DNA of 64,000 nt from Bradyrhizobium sp. 195 (lineage in GTDB: Bacteria > Pseudomonadota > Alphaproteobacteria > Rhizobiales > Xanthobacteraceae), in contig NZ_CP082161.1 in assembly GCF_023101665.1 (NCBI RefSeq), positions 6,076,001-6,140,000 on the forward strand, read 5' to 3'. A model generated the notes under the pieces. That model was not told the DNA's origin. It made no database searches and worked only from the letters and a program-made list of their open reading frames with translations. Of the stretch, positions 16,320 through 24,138 are shown piece by piece (position 1 is the stretch's first letter; each line of letters starts with the position of its first letter). The position numbers were made by a program, and so were the translations under genes.

Positions 16320-16449
16320 CACGATCCTCAGTCCGGGTTACAGCCAGACCTGTGGCGTATCCGAAATCACTCAAGAGAGAATTAGCAGGTGAAGGCCAGC
16401 CAAGCGGCCGCCTTAACCAATCATTGACCATAAAAAACTAAGAAAAATC
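16320..16449. promoter_or_regulatory. Divergent promoter region of the FecR and TpsB genes
   Basis: 130 bases between two divergent starts, AT-rich near 16400-16448 compared with the surroundings. No consensus promoter could be assigned with confidence. Confidence 0.4.
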
Positions 16450-18246
16450 ATGAGGCTAATGAACGCTTACCGCCCCGCGGCAATTTCTCCGTCAAACTAC
16501 GGGGAGAGATTCGCTGCGTGCGTTGAGAGGCGGCATGTCCTTACCGCGCTGGTGCTATTGGCACCAATTCTTGCGGGAGTTTCCCAGGCGTTCGCACAAC
16601 AGGCGAACCAGCCGGGTTTCGATCCGCGTCAACCCGAGAAACACTTTGAAAACCAAACCGAGCGGGAAACGCTGAACCGTCCGCCGGTCAGGCTGCCGAC
16701 GGTCGGCCAGCCCAACACCGGCGGCGATACCAAGCCGCAATTCGTGCTGCGCGGCGTCGACGTCAGCGGCGCCCACACCGTCTCCCCCGATCGCATTGCC
16801 GCGGTGTATCAGCCGTATCTCGGCAAGAGAGTCTCGCAGGCGGATCTCGCCGGGATCGCAGGTGCGATCAGCGATCTCTACCGCGCCGACGGCTTCCATC
16901 TGAGCCGGGCCATCGTGCCGCCGCAGGACATTGCGGACGGCCGGGTCCGGATCCAGGTGATCGAAGGCGCCATCGTGCAGGTCGAGCTGAAAGGCGACGG
17001 CGCCGAGCAGTTCGGCGTCAGGCCGATGCTCGGGCCGGTTCTGGCCGAGCAGCCGTCGCGCCTCCCGACGCTCGAACGCCAGCTCTTCCTCATCAACGGC
17101 AGGCCGGGCGTCCGGATCACCGATACCGCGCTCGAGGAGATCGGCGGCGCGTCCGGCCGTTTCCGTCTCACAATCCACTTGAAGACCTGGCACGTCTTCT
17201 CCTCGTTCGGCCTGGACAATCTCGGATCATCCTCGGTCGGTCCGTGGCAGACCTACGCCACCGGCGCGTTCAACTCCTATCTCACGCCCGGCGATACGCT
17301 GGCGGTCAACCTGTCGACCATTGCCAACGATCCGCGCCAGCTCGGCTTTGCGCGGCTATCTTACGACACGCCCGTCGGTGTCGGTGGTTTCCGCTTTGGC
17401 GGCTCCGTGCTGTACAGCGCGGTCCGGCCGGGCGATGCCCGCCGCCTCGACAGCGACATCACGACGACCGAGGCCTTCGAGCTGCGCGCCAGCATCGTTC
17501 CGCTGCAATCGCAGTCCTCCGCGCTCACGCTGACTGCGGCGACAACCTTCAGCAATGTATCCGAGCACGACCTGTACGGTCCCTGGTACAACGACCACAT
17601 CAGGACGGCGAGCCTGACCGCCGACTACAGGCTGCAGGATCACTTCGGCGGCACCAATTTCGCAACGCTGACCTACCGCCAGGGTCTCGACATCTTCGGC
17701 GCTTCGCATTTCGACGACGCTCTGTTGTCGCGCGACGGCGCCTCGTCGAACTTCTCGGTGCTGAACCTCTGGTTCACACGCTACCAGACACTCAACGATG
17801 CCTGGTCGCTCAAGCTCGCCGCGGCGAGCCAGACAGCCTCGCGGCCGCTGTTCACCTCGCAGCAATTCTATCTCGGCGGCGCGGCCTTCGGCCGGGGCTA
17901 CGGCGCAGCCGAGATCAGCGGCGACAACGGCCTTGCCGGCTCGCTCGAACTGCGCTTCGACCAGAAGCTCAATTTCCGCTACTGGACCGGCTATCAGCTC
18001 TACGCCTTTGGCGACGCCGGCGCCGTCTGGAACGACGGTTACCGCCTGAGCGAGGGCCTGTCGCTCACATCGGCCGGCGCCGGTGTGCGATTCTTCCTGC
18101 CAGACGATCTCCAGGCAGATCTCGGCGTGGCCGTGCCCTTGAGCTACCGGGCACCGGACAACGCGCGCCGCAGTCCCCGTTTCCTGTTCACGCTGTCGAG
18201 CGCATTCCGGCTCTGCCCCAAACGCGGCAAAACCGGCTGTCTCTAG
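16450..18246 (+). CDS. ShlB/FhaC/HecB-type two-partner secretion pore (TpsB)
   Basis: 598 residues. After an extended N-terminus and a hydrophobic segment ending near SQAFAQQ there is a periplasmic part with POTRA-type sequence (FVLRGVDVSGAHTVSPDRIAA; ISDLYRADGFHLSRAIVPPQ), then an Omp85-superfamily 16-strand barrel. The loop-6 motif is present as FGRGYG. The family secretes large TpsA proteins across the outer membrane. No TpsA gene with a haemagglutination-type domain is present in the window. The FecR protein transcribed divergently is the only obvious exported neighbour, but it does not have a recognisable TPS domain. Confidence 0.92.
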   Translation: MRLMNAYRPAAISPSNYGERFAACVERRHVLTALVLLAPILAGVSQAFAQQANQPGFDPRQPEKHFENQTERETLNRPPVRLPTVGQPNTGGDTKPQFVLRGVDVSGAHTVSPDRIAAVYQPYLGKRVSQADLAGIAGAISDLYRADGFHLSRAIVPPQDIADGRVRIQVIEGAIVQVELKGDGAEQFGVRPMLGPVLAEQPSRLPTLERQLFLINGRPGVRITDTALEEIGGASGRFRLTIHLKTWHVFSSFGLDNLGSSSVGPWQTYATGAFNSYLTPGDTLAVNLSTIANDPRQLGFARLSYDTPVGVGGFRFGGSVLYSAVRPGDARRLDSDITTTEAFELRASIVPLQSQSSALTLTAATTFSNVSEHDLYGPWYNDHIRTASLTADYRLQDHFGGTNFATLTYRQGLDIFGASHFDDALLSRDGASSNFSVLNLWFTRYQTLNDAWSLKLAAASQTASRPLFTSQQFYLGGAAFGRGYGAAEISGDNGLAGSLELRFDQKLNFRYWTGYQLYAFGDAGAVWNDGYRLSEGLSLTSAGAGVRFFLPDDLQADLGVAVPLSYRAPDNARRSPRFLFTLSSAFRLCPKRGKTGCL

Positions 18247-18366
18247 CCGCCCGCCATGCGCGAGTGGTCCCCCCGGATCCGGCCCTTTTGCCGCCTTGCT
18301 CACAGACTTGCCTAAATTTAATCCCCTAACCTGCTCACGATCGCTCGATCCGAGAGTTCCGATGAC

Positions 18367-18384
18367 CATGTTCAGCCGAACATG
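18367..18384. promoter_or_regulatory. Perfect 7-bp inverted repeat before the hydrolase gene
   Basis: CATGTTC-AGCC-GAACATG, ending 15 bases before the start codon of the hydrolase gene. It could be an operator or a leader hairpin covering the ribosome binding region. Confidence 0.5.
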
Positions 18385-18399
18385 CTTTGAGACGCAACC

Positions 18400-19230
18400 A
18401 TGAAGAGAGTGTTTGCAATCCTGGCGTTTCTCTGCGTCCTCGGCGTCGGGGAGTATTTCCTCGTCAGCCGGTTCGCGATCCGCCATGAGGCCGTGGCGCT
18501 GTTCGACGCCTCGCGTCAGCGGCCGATCGCCGTCGACGTGGCAGTGCGGCGTGACTACGAGACCAAGGCCAATCTCGGCCTCTGGAAGCTCCCCGTTGCC
18601 ATCATCAGCAACGGCAACACGGTCAGGGCCACCGAATATTCCTTCCTCGCCAACGTGCTCGCCGCGCGCGGCTATCTGGTTGTCAGCATCCAGCAGGACC
18701 TGCCGAGCGATCCGCCGTTGATGACCCGTGTCGGTCAGCAATATGTCGGCCGGCGTGACGTCTATATCCGCTGTGAGGCCAACATTCTTTTCGTGTTGGG
18801 CGAACTGAAGAGGCGGCAGGAGAACGTCGACTACGACCACGTCACCCTTGTTGGCCATTCCAACGGCGGCGATGTCTCGATGTATGTCGCCCACCAGCAC
18901 CCGGAGTTGGTGTCGAAGGTGATTACCCTCGACAATCAGCGGGTGCCTTTCGTGCTCAGCGACGGCATGAAGATCCTATCGTTCAGGTCGAAAGATCCGC
19001 ATTTCGTGACCGATCCCGGCGTGCTGCCGACGCCCGAAGAGGCCAAGGCGCGTGGTATCGACATCGTCCACACCGGCGCCCAGCACACGGAGATGAGTGA
19101 TCGCGGCCCCAACTCGGTCAAGGAGAAGATCCAGGAAACGCTCGACCGCTTCCTGCGTGACAGCGCCAGCAGCGCGCTCGCGCCGGCTGACACGAAGAGC
19201 CCGATGATCATGAATCCGGGCGATTATTAG
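18400..19230 (+). CDS. Membrane-anchored alpha/beta hydrolase
   Basis: 276 residues with an N-terminal signal anchor (VFAILAFLCVLGVGEYFLV) and a periplasmic alpha/beta hydrolase domain. The nucleophile elbow is GHSNGG (near residue 150), and a C-terminal HTEMSD likely supplies the catalytic His. An acidic residue in the ITLDNQRVPF region may complete the triad. The fold places it near esterases/lipases; the substrate is unknown. It follows the TpsB gene by about 150 bases and may be unrelated to it. The ribosome binding site is weak. Confidence 0.85.
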   Translation: MKRVFAILAFLCVLGVGEYFLVSRFAIRHEAVALFDASRQRPIAVDVAVRRDYETKANLGLWKLPVAIISNGNTVRATEYSFLANVLAARGYLVVSIQQDLPSDPPLMTRVGQQYVGRRDVYIRCEANILFVLGELKRRQENVDYDHVTLVGHSNGGDVSMYVAHQHPELVSKVITLDNQRVPFVLSDGMKILSFRSKDPHFVTDPGVLPTPEEAKARGIDIVHTGAQHTEMSDRGPNSVKEKIQETLDRFLRDSASSALAPADTKSPMIMNPGDY

Positions 19231-19288
19231 CCGGGAGCGCTTTGCGGCAGATCAAGGCGGCTCCGGGGCGGCGGGATAGAAGAACCGT

Positions 19289-19462
19289 ATGGCCTCGGAG
19301 AGTCACGTGTCGCACTATATCGAAAGCCTTGATACGAAAGGTCTGCCCGCCGCGAGGATGCCGGCACCCGTACGGCATCTCTATCGTTCGGTCCGCAAGC
19401 TGCTGCGCTCGATCATCGCCCGCATTGATCTCTCGCAATTTCCGGGATCGTGCTGCGGATAA
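19289..19462 (+). CDS. Small hypothetical protein (57 aa)
   Basis: A 57-residue frame starting MASESHVSHYIESLDTKGLP and continuing with a basic helix (APVRHLYRSVRKLLRSIIARI) and a C-terminal SCCG. Helix amphipathicity and codon use suggest a gene. It lies between the hydrolase and the cytochrome gene on the same strand. The ribosome binding site is poor. Not recognised. Confidence 0.45.
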   Translation: MASESHVSHYIESLDTKGLPAARMPAPVRHLYRSVRKLLRSIIARIDLSQFPGSCCG

Positions 19463-19498
19463 GCATGGCGACGCGAACGAATGCATGAAGGTTACCCT

Positions 19499-19816
19499 GT
19501 GCACCAGCATTTGAGACGAATCTGCCTGCTGCTTGCCGTAACCTCGAGCGTCGGCACATCGTCCGCGCTCGCCGCCGATGCCGATCACGGTGCCGACCTC
19601 GCCAAGCGCTGGTGCGCAAGCTGCCATGTCGTCGCGAACAGCCAGACCCGAGCGAGTGCCGACGTTCCCTCCTTTGCCTCCGTTGCGCGCAGGCAGGACT
19701 TCAATCCGGAAAGGCTCGCCTTTTTCCTGCTCGATCCGCACCCGAAGATGCCGAATTTCCCCTTGAGCCGGACCGAAGCCGGCGACATCGCGGCCTACAT
19801 CGCATCGCTGCGCTAG
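19499..19816 (+). CDS. Small periplasmic cytochrome c
   Basis: About 105 residues with a Sec signal peptide (LRRICLLLAVTSSVGTSSALA) and one haem-binding CASCH. A downstream MPNFPLS probably provides the axial methionine, and the C-terminal helix GDIAAYIASL is typical of class I cytochromes c. It would shuttle electrons in the periplasm. A GTG with AAGG upstream is preferred; an ATG six codons earlier is the alternative. No oxidase or dehydrogenase gene is adjacent. Confidence 0.9.
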   Translation: MHQHLRRICLLLAVTSSVGTSSALAADADHGADLAKRWCASCHVVANSQTRASADVPSFASVARRQDFNPERLAFFLLDPHPKMPNFPLSRTEAGDIAAYIASLR

Positions 19817-19897
19817 CGCATGATCCGCACGCGAAGGGCCGCGTTAGCCCAAAGTGCGAAACGGTAGCGCGCCCGCACACATCTGCCACAAATGCAA

Positions 19898-19923
19898 ATC
19901 CCTGCCGGCGGACCGACAGGGAT
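19898..19923. terminator. Stem-loop between convergent genes
   Basis: ATCCCTGCCGG / CCGACAGGGAT, 11 pairs with one G-T, 4-base loop. It sits between the cytochrome c (+) and phasin (-) genes. On the minus strand it is followed by TTGCATTTG, a weak T tract. Confidence 0.45.
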
Positions 19924-20052
19924 CAGCAGAAGGGATGCCAGACGGCGAATGAGGTCAGTCGGTGGCCCGGCATGGATCCGCGCCAGCATCGAAGTGCGGA
20001 TCGCCACGCCATGCAAGTTCAATTTATGGGCACGCTGTGCACAGGCCCAGAA

Positions 20053-20394
20053 TCAGGACTTGCCCTTACCCGGTTGCATGAGACTGCCGGTCATCTGGCG
20101 CATGTGATCTCCGGCGCTGGTGAACTGGCTGCGCAGGAAATCGGACTGGATTCGCATCGCTTCCTGGAGGTCGGTGGCATGAACCAGCTTGCGTGCGTGC
20201 TCGAAGGCCGACTTCATGTTCTGCTCGGTGAAAACCAGCGCCTGCTTCGACACGTCCGTCCCCGCGCCTGGAACTGACGACATCGATTTGGTGGCGGCTT
20301 CGAAAAACATCCCGAATGCTTTTTCCGCCTGGTCTATTGTCTTCTCGGCCAAGTCGCGCAGTTCGGCCGGAACTTCGAGTTTCGGTTCGATCAT
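20053..20394 (-). CDS. Phasin-family protein
   Basis: 113 residues, almost wholly helical. It has the phasin pattern: PAELRDLAEKTIDQAEKAFGMF followed by a long amphipathic helix (VFTEQNMKSAFEHARKLVHA) and QSDFLRSQFTSAGDHMRQM. Phasins coat polyhydroxyalkanoate granules or act as small chaperone-like proteins in the cytosol. GGAGG is nine bases before the ATG. No PHA synthase gene is nearby, although a thiolase gene lies at 55.8-57.0 kb. Confidence 0.9.
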   Translation of the reverse strand: MIEPKLEVPAELRDLAEKTIDQAEKAFGMFFEAATKSMSSVPGAGTDVSKQALVFTEQNMKSAFEHARKLVHATDLQEAMRIQSDFLRSQFTSAGDHMRQMTGSLMQPGKGKS

Positions 20395-20548
20395 GGTCGC
20401 ACTCCTCCCGTTTTCCCAACTGAATACCACACTTGGCGGATCGCCTTCCAGCGCCAGCCTTGGGGAAACGTCGCCGGCAGTCCGGCTCCGGCAGGAAAAC
20501 GTAGCGGAAAAACGAAGGAGACGGCGCAAGGCCGGCGCGCGGCCGGGC

Positions 20549-20734
20549 TCAGGACAAGGGGAGTTCGGGAAGAGCTTCCTCGGTGGCGAGGTCTTCGACC
20601 AGCTTGATGACCTCGAAACGCTGTCGAGGTGCGAGCTTCAGGAACGCACGGAGCAGGCGCAAACTTTCGACCGTGCCACTCGCGGGCACGCCGAGCTTGA
20701 GGTGCAGTTCAGTCGCGAAATTGAGGTTTTTCAT
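20549..20734 (-). CDS. Small hypothetical protein (61 aa)
   Basis: 61 residues starting MKNLNFATELHLKLGVPASG, mostly helical (VESLRLLRAFLKLAPRQRFEVIKLVEDLA) with an acidic C-terminus. AGGTG lies upstream. The R-Q-R-F-E-V-I-x-L-V-E segment resembles recurrent short Bradyrhizobium proteins. Same strand as the phasin, 150 bases upstream of it. Function unknown. Confidence 0.65.
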   Translation of the reverse strand: MKNLNFATELHLKLGVPASGTVESLRLLRAFLKLAPRQRFEVIKLVEDLATEEALPELPLS

Positions 20735-21388
20735 CTCGCACCTATGACAAGCATCGGCCTTCGTAATCCACTCAAGAACCGAATGCCACGACAAGACGCC
20801 ACAACAGGACCCTATCGCGACGAACTCTCGACCGGATGGCCCCGACCGGTTGGCACGCTGAACGACATGTCCCAAACCACGGGCTCAACCAGAGGGTTGC
20901 AAGTATGTCAAAGAACAACCAATCCGGCAAGTCCAACGATGGCTGTAGCGATGCCTCGTCTGCATCGCACCATGGCAATTCCGGATAACAGGAATATCGA
21001 CCGCCGTCACCCACCTGCGTCAAGAAGCGGCATCAATCACGCACACAGCCTCGGTCGCTGTCAATCGGTGCAACGTTTCGGCATGTTTCCGATATGAATG
21101 GACGCTCGCTGCGAATGAGCGGCTTTCCAGCGCTTACACGCAATTGTTGCGTCCGCCCTCGGCGGTTGTGACCGCGGCAAAATGAAGGCTGATCTGGCAG
21201 CCGATCTCCAGCGTCCTGATCTCGGCGCGGCCGTCGCCTCGGGATTCATTGGTCCGGAAATGCTTTGCGCCCATGAACTTTTGTCCATGAGCGAACGACC
21301 AAGCCGTTGCGACACGGCCACGCAGACGACGGCGCCATGGCTGAAGACTCTTCGATTCGGGCGCGCGTCAGCACCAAAGGACGACGGC
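20735..21388. other. Intergenic, no well-supported gene
   Basis: About 650 bases. The only candidate is a 27-codon frame at 20905-20988 with GAGGG upstream. Longer frames lack starts and have biased composition. Confidence 0.4.
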
Positions 21389-21745
21389 ATGCTTTCTCGC
21401 TGCGATCTCATCAAGGGCGCCGCGGCTGCGCTTTTCACCCTCTCGATACAAGGCGCCTGGGCGCAGGAGACCAAGATGAACCTGTTCAAGATCATCACCG
21501 TCAAGGACGAGATCGTCGTCGGGTTATCGACAGAGGAACTCAAGGCGCTTGGCGGCAATGATGCGAGCGCGGTTGCGCACGCGCTGGCGCAGAAGGGCGA
21601 TCTCACGGTGTGGCAATACAACGTGCATCGCGGCCCGAACGGCGAATTGCAGCAGGCGCCGACCGCCAAGATCGGGCTTCTGGCCAACGCCTCGCTCCGC
21701 GTCGAGCCCTACACGACGCCTTACCAGATCGTACCGCATCCCTAG
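21389..21745 (+). CDS. Secreted or cytosolic hypothetical protein (118 aa)
   Basis: 118 residues starting MLSRCDLIKGAAAALFTLSI, a signal-peptide-like start with a likely cleavage after AWAQ. AAAGGA lies seven bases upstream. The remainder (MNLFKIITVKDEIVVGLSTEELKALGG, then LTVWQYNVHRGPNGEL) is a compact alpha/beta unit. A second start at MNLFKI, preceded by CAGGAG, could give an 89-residue cytosolic form. The family is common in Bradyrhizobium and has no assigned function. Confidence 0.7.
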   Translation: MLSRCDLIKGAAAALFTLSIQGAWAQETKMNLFKIITVKDEIVVGLSTEELKALGGNDASAVAHALAQKGDLTVWQYNVHRGPNGELQQAPTAKIGLLANASLRVEPYTTPYQIVPHP

Positions 21746-21788
21746 CAACAGACTGGCGCGCCGGCAGCCGAGGCCGCCGGCGTGCCGT

Positions 21789-22364
21789 TCATCTGCGCCG
21801 CTCTGCCCGTTGTGTCCCCGTTTCCGTCGCAAAGCCGTAGACCAGCGCCAGCCGGTCCAGGCATTCGCGAAAACGCCGCGCGAAATAATCGTTCCAGCGC
21901 TGCGTCCGGACGGCGCGACGCTCCCCGATCTGATCCATGGTCAGGCCCAGTATCAGCACGTCGTGCACCAGCGCGGCACCGTCGGTGCCGAGTTCGCGCT
22001 CGACCCGATTCAGCCGCAACACCGCCTGGCGCTGGCTCTCGGTGACGGGCTCACGTGTGCGCGCGCCATCGACATATTCCCGGGTCGGATCCATCGCCTG
22101 AGGGCCCCGCTCCGCCCTCTCCCAATCGTTCTGGAAGGCACGCCCGCCGCGGTATTGCGCCTCGTCGATCTGGTGGTGTGCCTGCAGCCGGCCGAGGGGA
22201 TCGCGACGGATCGACCGGATAGCCACGATCTTCTCACCGGAATCGAGCGCCAGCGGATTGTCGACCTCGACCTCCGCCACTTCGGCATTGAACGGCAACT
22301 CGCGGGACCGCCGGTCGTAGATCTGCGTCATTTTGTAGGACTTATTGCGTCGGACACGAGCCAC
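21789..22364 (-). CDS. DUF6456-like putative DNA-interacting protein
   Basis: 191 residues. A GTG start is preferred: AAGGAG is eight bases upstream and the protein opens VARVRRNKSYKMTQIYDRRS. The core pattern is an AFQNDWERAERGPQAMDPT segment, then a helical domain (LVHDVLILGLTMDQIGERRAV, then FARRFRECLDRLALVYG). This resembles DUF6456 proteins of Rhizobiales, in which a helix-turn-helix-like part detects DNA or a regulator (inference). It is followed, 46 bases upstream on the same strand, by a GcrA-like gene. Confidence 0.75.
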   Translation of the reverse strand: MARVRRNKSYKMTQIYDRRSRELPFNAEVAEVEVDNPLALDSGEKIVAIRSIRRDPLGRLQAHHQIDEAQYRGGRAFQNDWERAERGPQAMDPTREYVDGARTREPVTESQRQAVLRLNRVERELGTDGAALVHDVLILGLTMDQIGERRAVRTQRWNDYFARRFRECLDRLALVYGFATETGTQRAERRR

Positions 22365-22410
22365 TCGGATACTCCTTGCGAAATTATCGATGGAACGGGG
22401 GGCCACAAGC

Positions 22411-22941
22411 TCAGGCAACCGAGACCAGCTTGAGCACGACCGGACCGGGCGCGCGGGCGGACGCAGCACGGGAGCGGTGCGCCAGGCGCGCATGCGGCGC
22501 GCAATAGCTGCAGCCCGGCTGGCGCGGATGGCCACAGAAGGTGATCGCCTCCCCGTCCTTTTCGCCGCCATAGGGATAGCGGCAGTCGGCCGGCTCGAGT
22601 TCAACCAGTTGGATCAGGCGCGGCTGAATCCCGACGCAGCGCAACTTCACCGGCACCGCAGGCTTCATTGCGGACTTCGGCGGCACATTCAGGTTCGGCA
22701 ACACCGCGCGGCGCGGCGAAACCGGAGCTTCACCAGGCAAATACGGCGCGATCGACGGGCTCGCGATCCATTCCGGTATCACGAGCCGGAGCCGCTTGGC
22801 GCGGCCGATCACCGCATTGCGCGTGTAAGCCGTTCCAAACCTTGCGTTAATCTGTCGTCCGATCTCCGCATAAGACATGCCCTTGCGAAAATAGTCGCGA
22901 AGCGCGTCGGAATGCTCCGACGGCCAATGGCCCGGTTCCAT
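22411..22941 (-). CDS. GcrA-family cell-cycle regulator-like protein
   Basis: 176 residues. The N-terminal 50 residues match the GcrA DNA-binding domain (HWPSEHSDALRDYFRKGMSY, then AEIGRQINARF, then TRNAVIGRAKRLRL). The C-terminus has the GcrA-like CRYPYGG...FCGHP...CSYCAPHARLAH pattern, which in GcrA contacts sigma-70. GcrA activates promoters carrying methylated GANTC sites. The linker and C-terminus differ from canonical GcrA, so this is probably a paralogue. The start is set by AGGA eight bases before MEPGHWP. Confidence 0.88.
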   Translation of the reverse strand: MEPGHWPSEHSDALRDYFRKGMSYAEIGRQINARFGTAYTRNAVIGRAKRLRLVIPEWIASPSIAPYLPGEAPVSPRRAVLPNLNVPPKSAMKPAVPVKLRCVGIQPRLIQLVELEPADCRYPYGGEKDGEAITFCGHPRQPGCSYCAPHARLAHRSRAASARAPGPVVLKLVSVA

Positions 22942-22996
22942 GTTGCTGTCCTGTGATGCGCCTCCTCCGATCGCATGACCGGGAGGCGAAACGCAC

Positions 22997-23010
22997 ATTC
23001 CGGTATTCCG
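22997..23010. promoter_or_regulatory. ATTCCG direct repeat, possible third repressor site
   Basis: ATTCCG occurs at 22997-23002 and 23005-23010, between the divergent GcrA-like and S24 repressor genes. It shares its half-site with the two dyads at 23056 and 23766. Confidence 0.4.
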
Positions 23011-23045
23011 AAGATCAAGTCAAGCGATAATTCTGATATTCATAA

Positions 23046-23074
23046 TTGCAATAATTCCGAATTTCGGATTACAA
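23046..23074 (+). promoter_or_regulatory. Candidate repressor promoter with overlapping operator
   Basis: TTGCAA (23046-23051), 17 bases, TTACAA (23069-23074). The spacer contains the dyad TCCGAA-T-TTCGGA (23056-23068). The same ATTCCG-N5-CGGA arrangement recurs in the promoter at 23757-23785. Consistent with autoregulation by the S24 repressor. Confidence 0.6.
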
Positions 23075-23107
23075 GAGGCAAGTCGGTGCGCAATCGAGGG
23101 AATCACC

Positions 23108-23716
23108 ATGTTGGACGTTGCAATGATCGAGCGGGGCCTGGAGAAGACGGGCAAGAGCAAGGGCGGCCTGGCGGCGGCCATGGGCGTGCGGCCCGGCGCG
23201 GTCTCGGAGATCCTCGGCGGCGAACGCCTGGTGAAGGCCTCGGAAATCATTCCGATCATGGAATATCTCGAGCTCAATCTCGCGCCGATCATGGGCCGCG
23301 TCGGCGCCGGCGCCGTGATCGAGCCGGATTATGAGCAGGTTCCGCCGGAAGGGCTCGGCGACATCGCGCTGCCCTTCCCGATCATGGAAGAGACCGTCGC
23401 ATTCGAGATCGTGGGCGATTCGATGCTGCCCAAATACGAAAGCGGCGACGTGATCGTGGTCTACAAGGACCAGCGCCATCCGCTGTCGAGCTTCTACGGC
23501 GAAGAGGCCGTGGTCCGGCTCAAGACCGGCGAACGCTATTTGAAGACCATCGAGCGGGGGAAAAGCCCGTCCGTCGTCAATCTCAACAGCTTCAATGCCA
23601 AGCCGATCGTCGGCGTGAAGCTGGAGTGGGTCGGAGAGATCTGCCTGTCGATGCCCAAAGGGCAGCTCGAGCGGCTGCGCGCGAAATCGGCGCGCCCCCG
23701 CAAGAAGGGGAAGTGA
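23108..23716 (+). CDS. CI/LexA-like repressor: HTH plus S24 peptidase domain
   Basis: 202 residues. The N-terminal Xre-type helix-turn-helix (LEKTGKSKGGLAAAM, then GVRPGAVSEIL) is followed by a LexA/CI C-terminal domain with the catalytic Ser-105 in GDSM and the likely general base Lys-146 in ERYLKTI. A possible self-cleavage Ala-Gly bond is at 67-68 (VGAGA). All parts needed for RecA-stimulated self-cleavage appear present, though this is inferred. It is the first gene of a regulatory block and has matching dyads in its own promoter and in that of the next gene. Confidence 0.93.
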   Translation: MLDVAMIERGLEKTGKSKGGLAAAMGVRPGAVSEILGGERLVKASEIIPIMEYLELNLAPIMGRVGAGAVIEPDYEQVPPEGLGDIALPFPIMEETVAFEIVGDSMLPKYESGDVIVVYKDQRHPLSSFYGEEAVVRLKTGERYLKTIERGKSPSVVNLNSFNAKPIVGVKLEWVGEICLSMPKGQLERLRAKSARPRKKGK

Positions 23717-23740
23717 GGGCCTTGGCCGGCTGATTTCGAT

Positions 23741-23750
23741 TTTCTAGAAA
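23741..23750. promoter_or_regulatory. Perfect palindrome TTTCTAGAAA
   Basis: A 10-bp perfect palindrome just upstream of the -35 element of the promoter at 23757-23785. It could be a second binding site for a dimeric regulator. Confidence 0.35.
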
Positions 23751-23756
23751 TCAGAC

Positions 23757-23785
23757 TTGACTTGATTCCGTTTTTCGGAAATACT
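23757..23785 (+). promoter_or_regulatory. Candidate promoter with overlapping operator
   Basis: TTGACT (23757-23762), 17 bases, AATACT (23780-23785). The spacer contains TTCCG-TTTTT-CGGAA (23766-23780), matching the dyad before the S24 repressor gene at 13 of 15 positions over ATTCCG-N5-CGGA. Likely repressed by the same protein. Confidence 0.65.
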
Positions 23786-23824
23786 CTGCCGCGCCCGACA
23801 ACAGGACGCGGCAGGCTCGTTTTC

Positions 23825-24100
23825 ATGCAGTATTTCGTCGTGATGATCGACTATGGACGGCGGGGCCGCGAGGCGGTCGTCGATCCTGAGATCACGAGGC
23901 GTGAGGTCATCTCCCGCATCGCCTCGGGTGAATATCGGAATGTCTCGTTCATCCACGAAATTGCAGAGAATTCGGTCGAGGACGTCACCGAGGCCATCCT
24001 CACCGAGGCCGCCCTGCCCCAGGTCCCGCCGGAGGATGTCGACCTCCAGGCATCCCGCCTCGATCACGCCCGCGATCTGCGCAAGCACGAACGGACGTGA
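23825..24100 (+). CDS. Hypothetical protein (91 aa) under S24-repressor control
   Basis: 91 residues starting MQYFVVMIDYGRRGREAVVD. A short alpha/beta core (EITRREVISRIASGEYRNVS, then FIHEIAENSVEDVTEAILTEA) and a charged tail. It has no signal peptide. The strong promoter with an overlapping dyad 40 bases upstream is the most informative thing about it. I do not recognise the family; similar proteins occur in other Bradyrhizobium genomes. Confidence 0.75.
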   Translation: MQYFVVMIDYGRRGREAVVDPEITRREVISRIASGEYRNVSFIHEIAENSVEDVTEAILTEAALPQVPPEDVDLQASRLDHARDLRKHERT

Positions 24101-24138
24101 CGCAGACCGGATAGCCTGCGCCACCGTCCGCCCGGACA

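Noticed and set aside
19813..20022. 69-codon minus-strand frame
   Set aside because: Starts at TTG without a ribosome binding site, Arg/Cys-rich, and covers the stem-loop at 19898-19923.
20905..20988. 27-codon frame with GAGGG upstream
   Set aside because: Too short and Ser/Asn-rich; no coupling, terminator or other support.
21061..21687. Long minus-strand frame opposite the gene at 21389
   Set aside because: Shadow of the plus-strand gene with unusual composition; no start signal.
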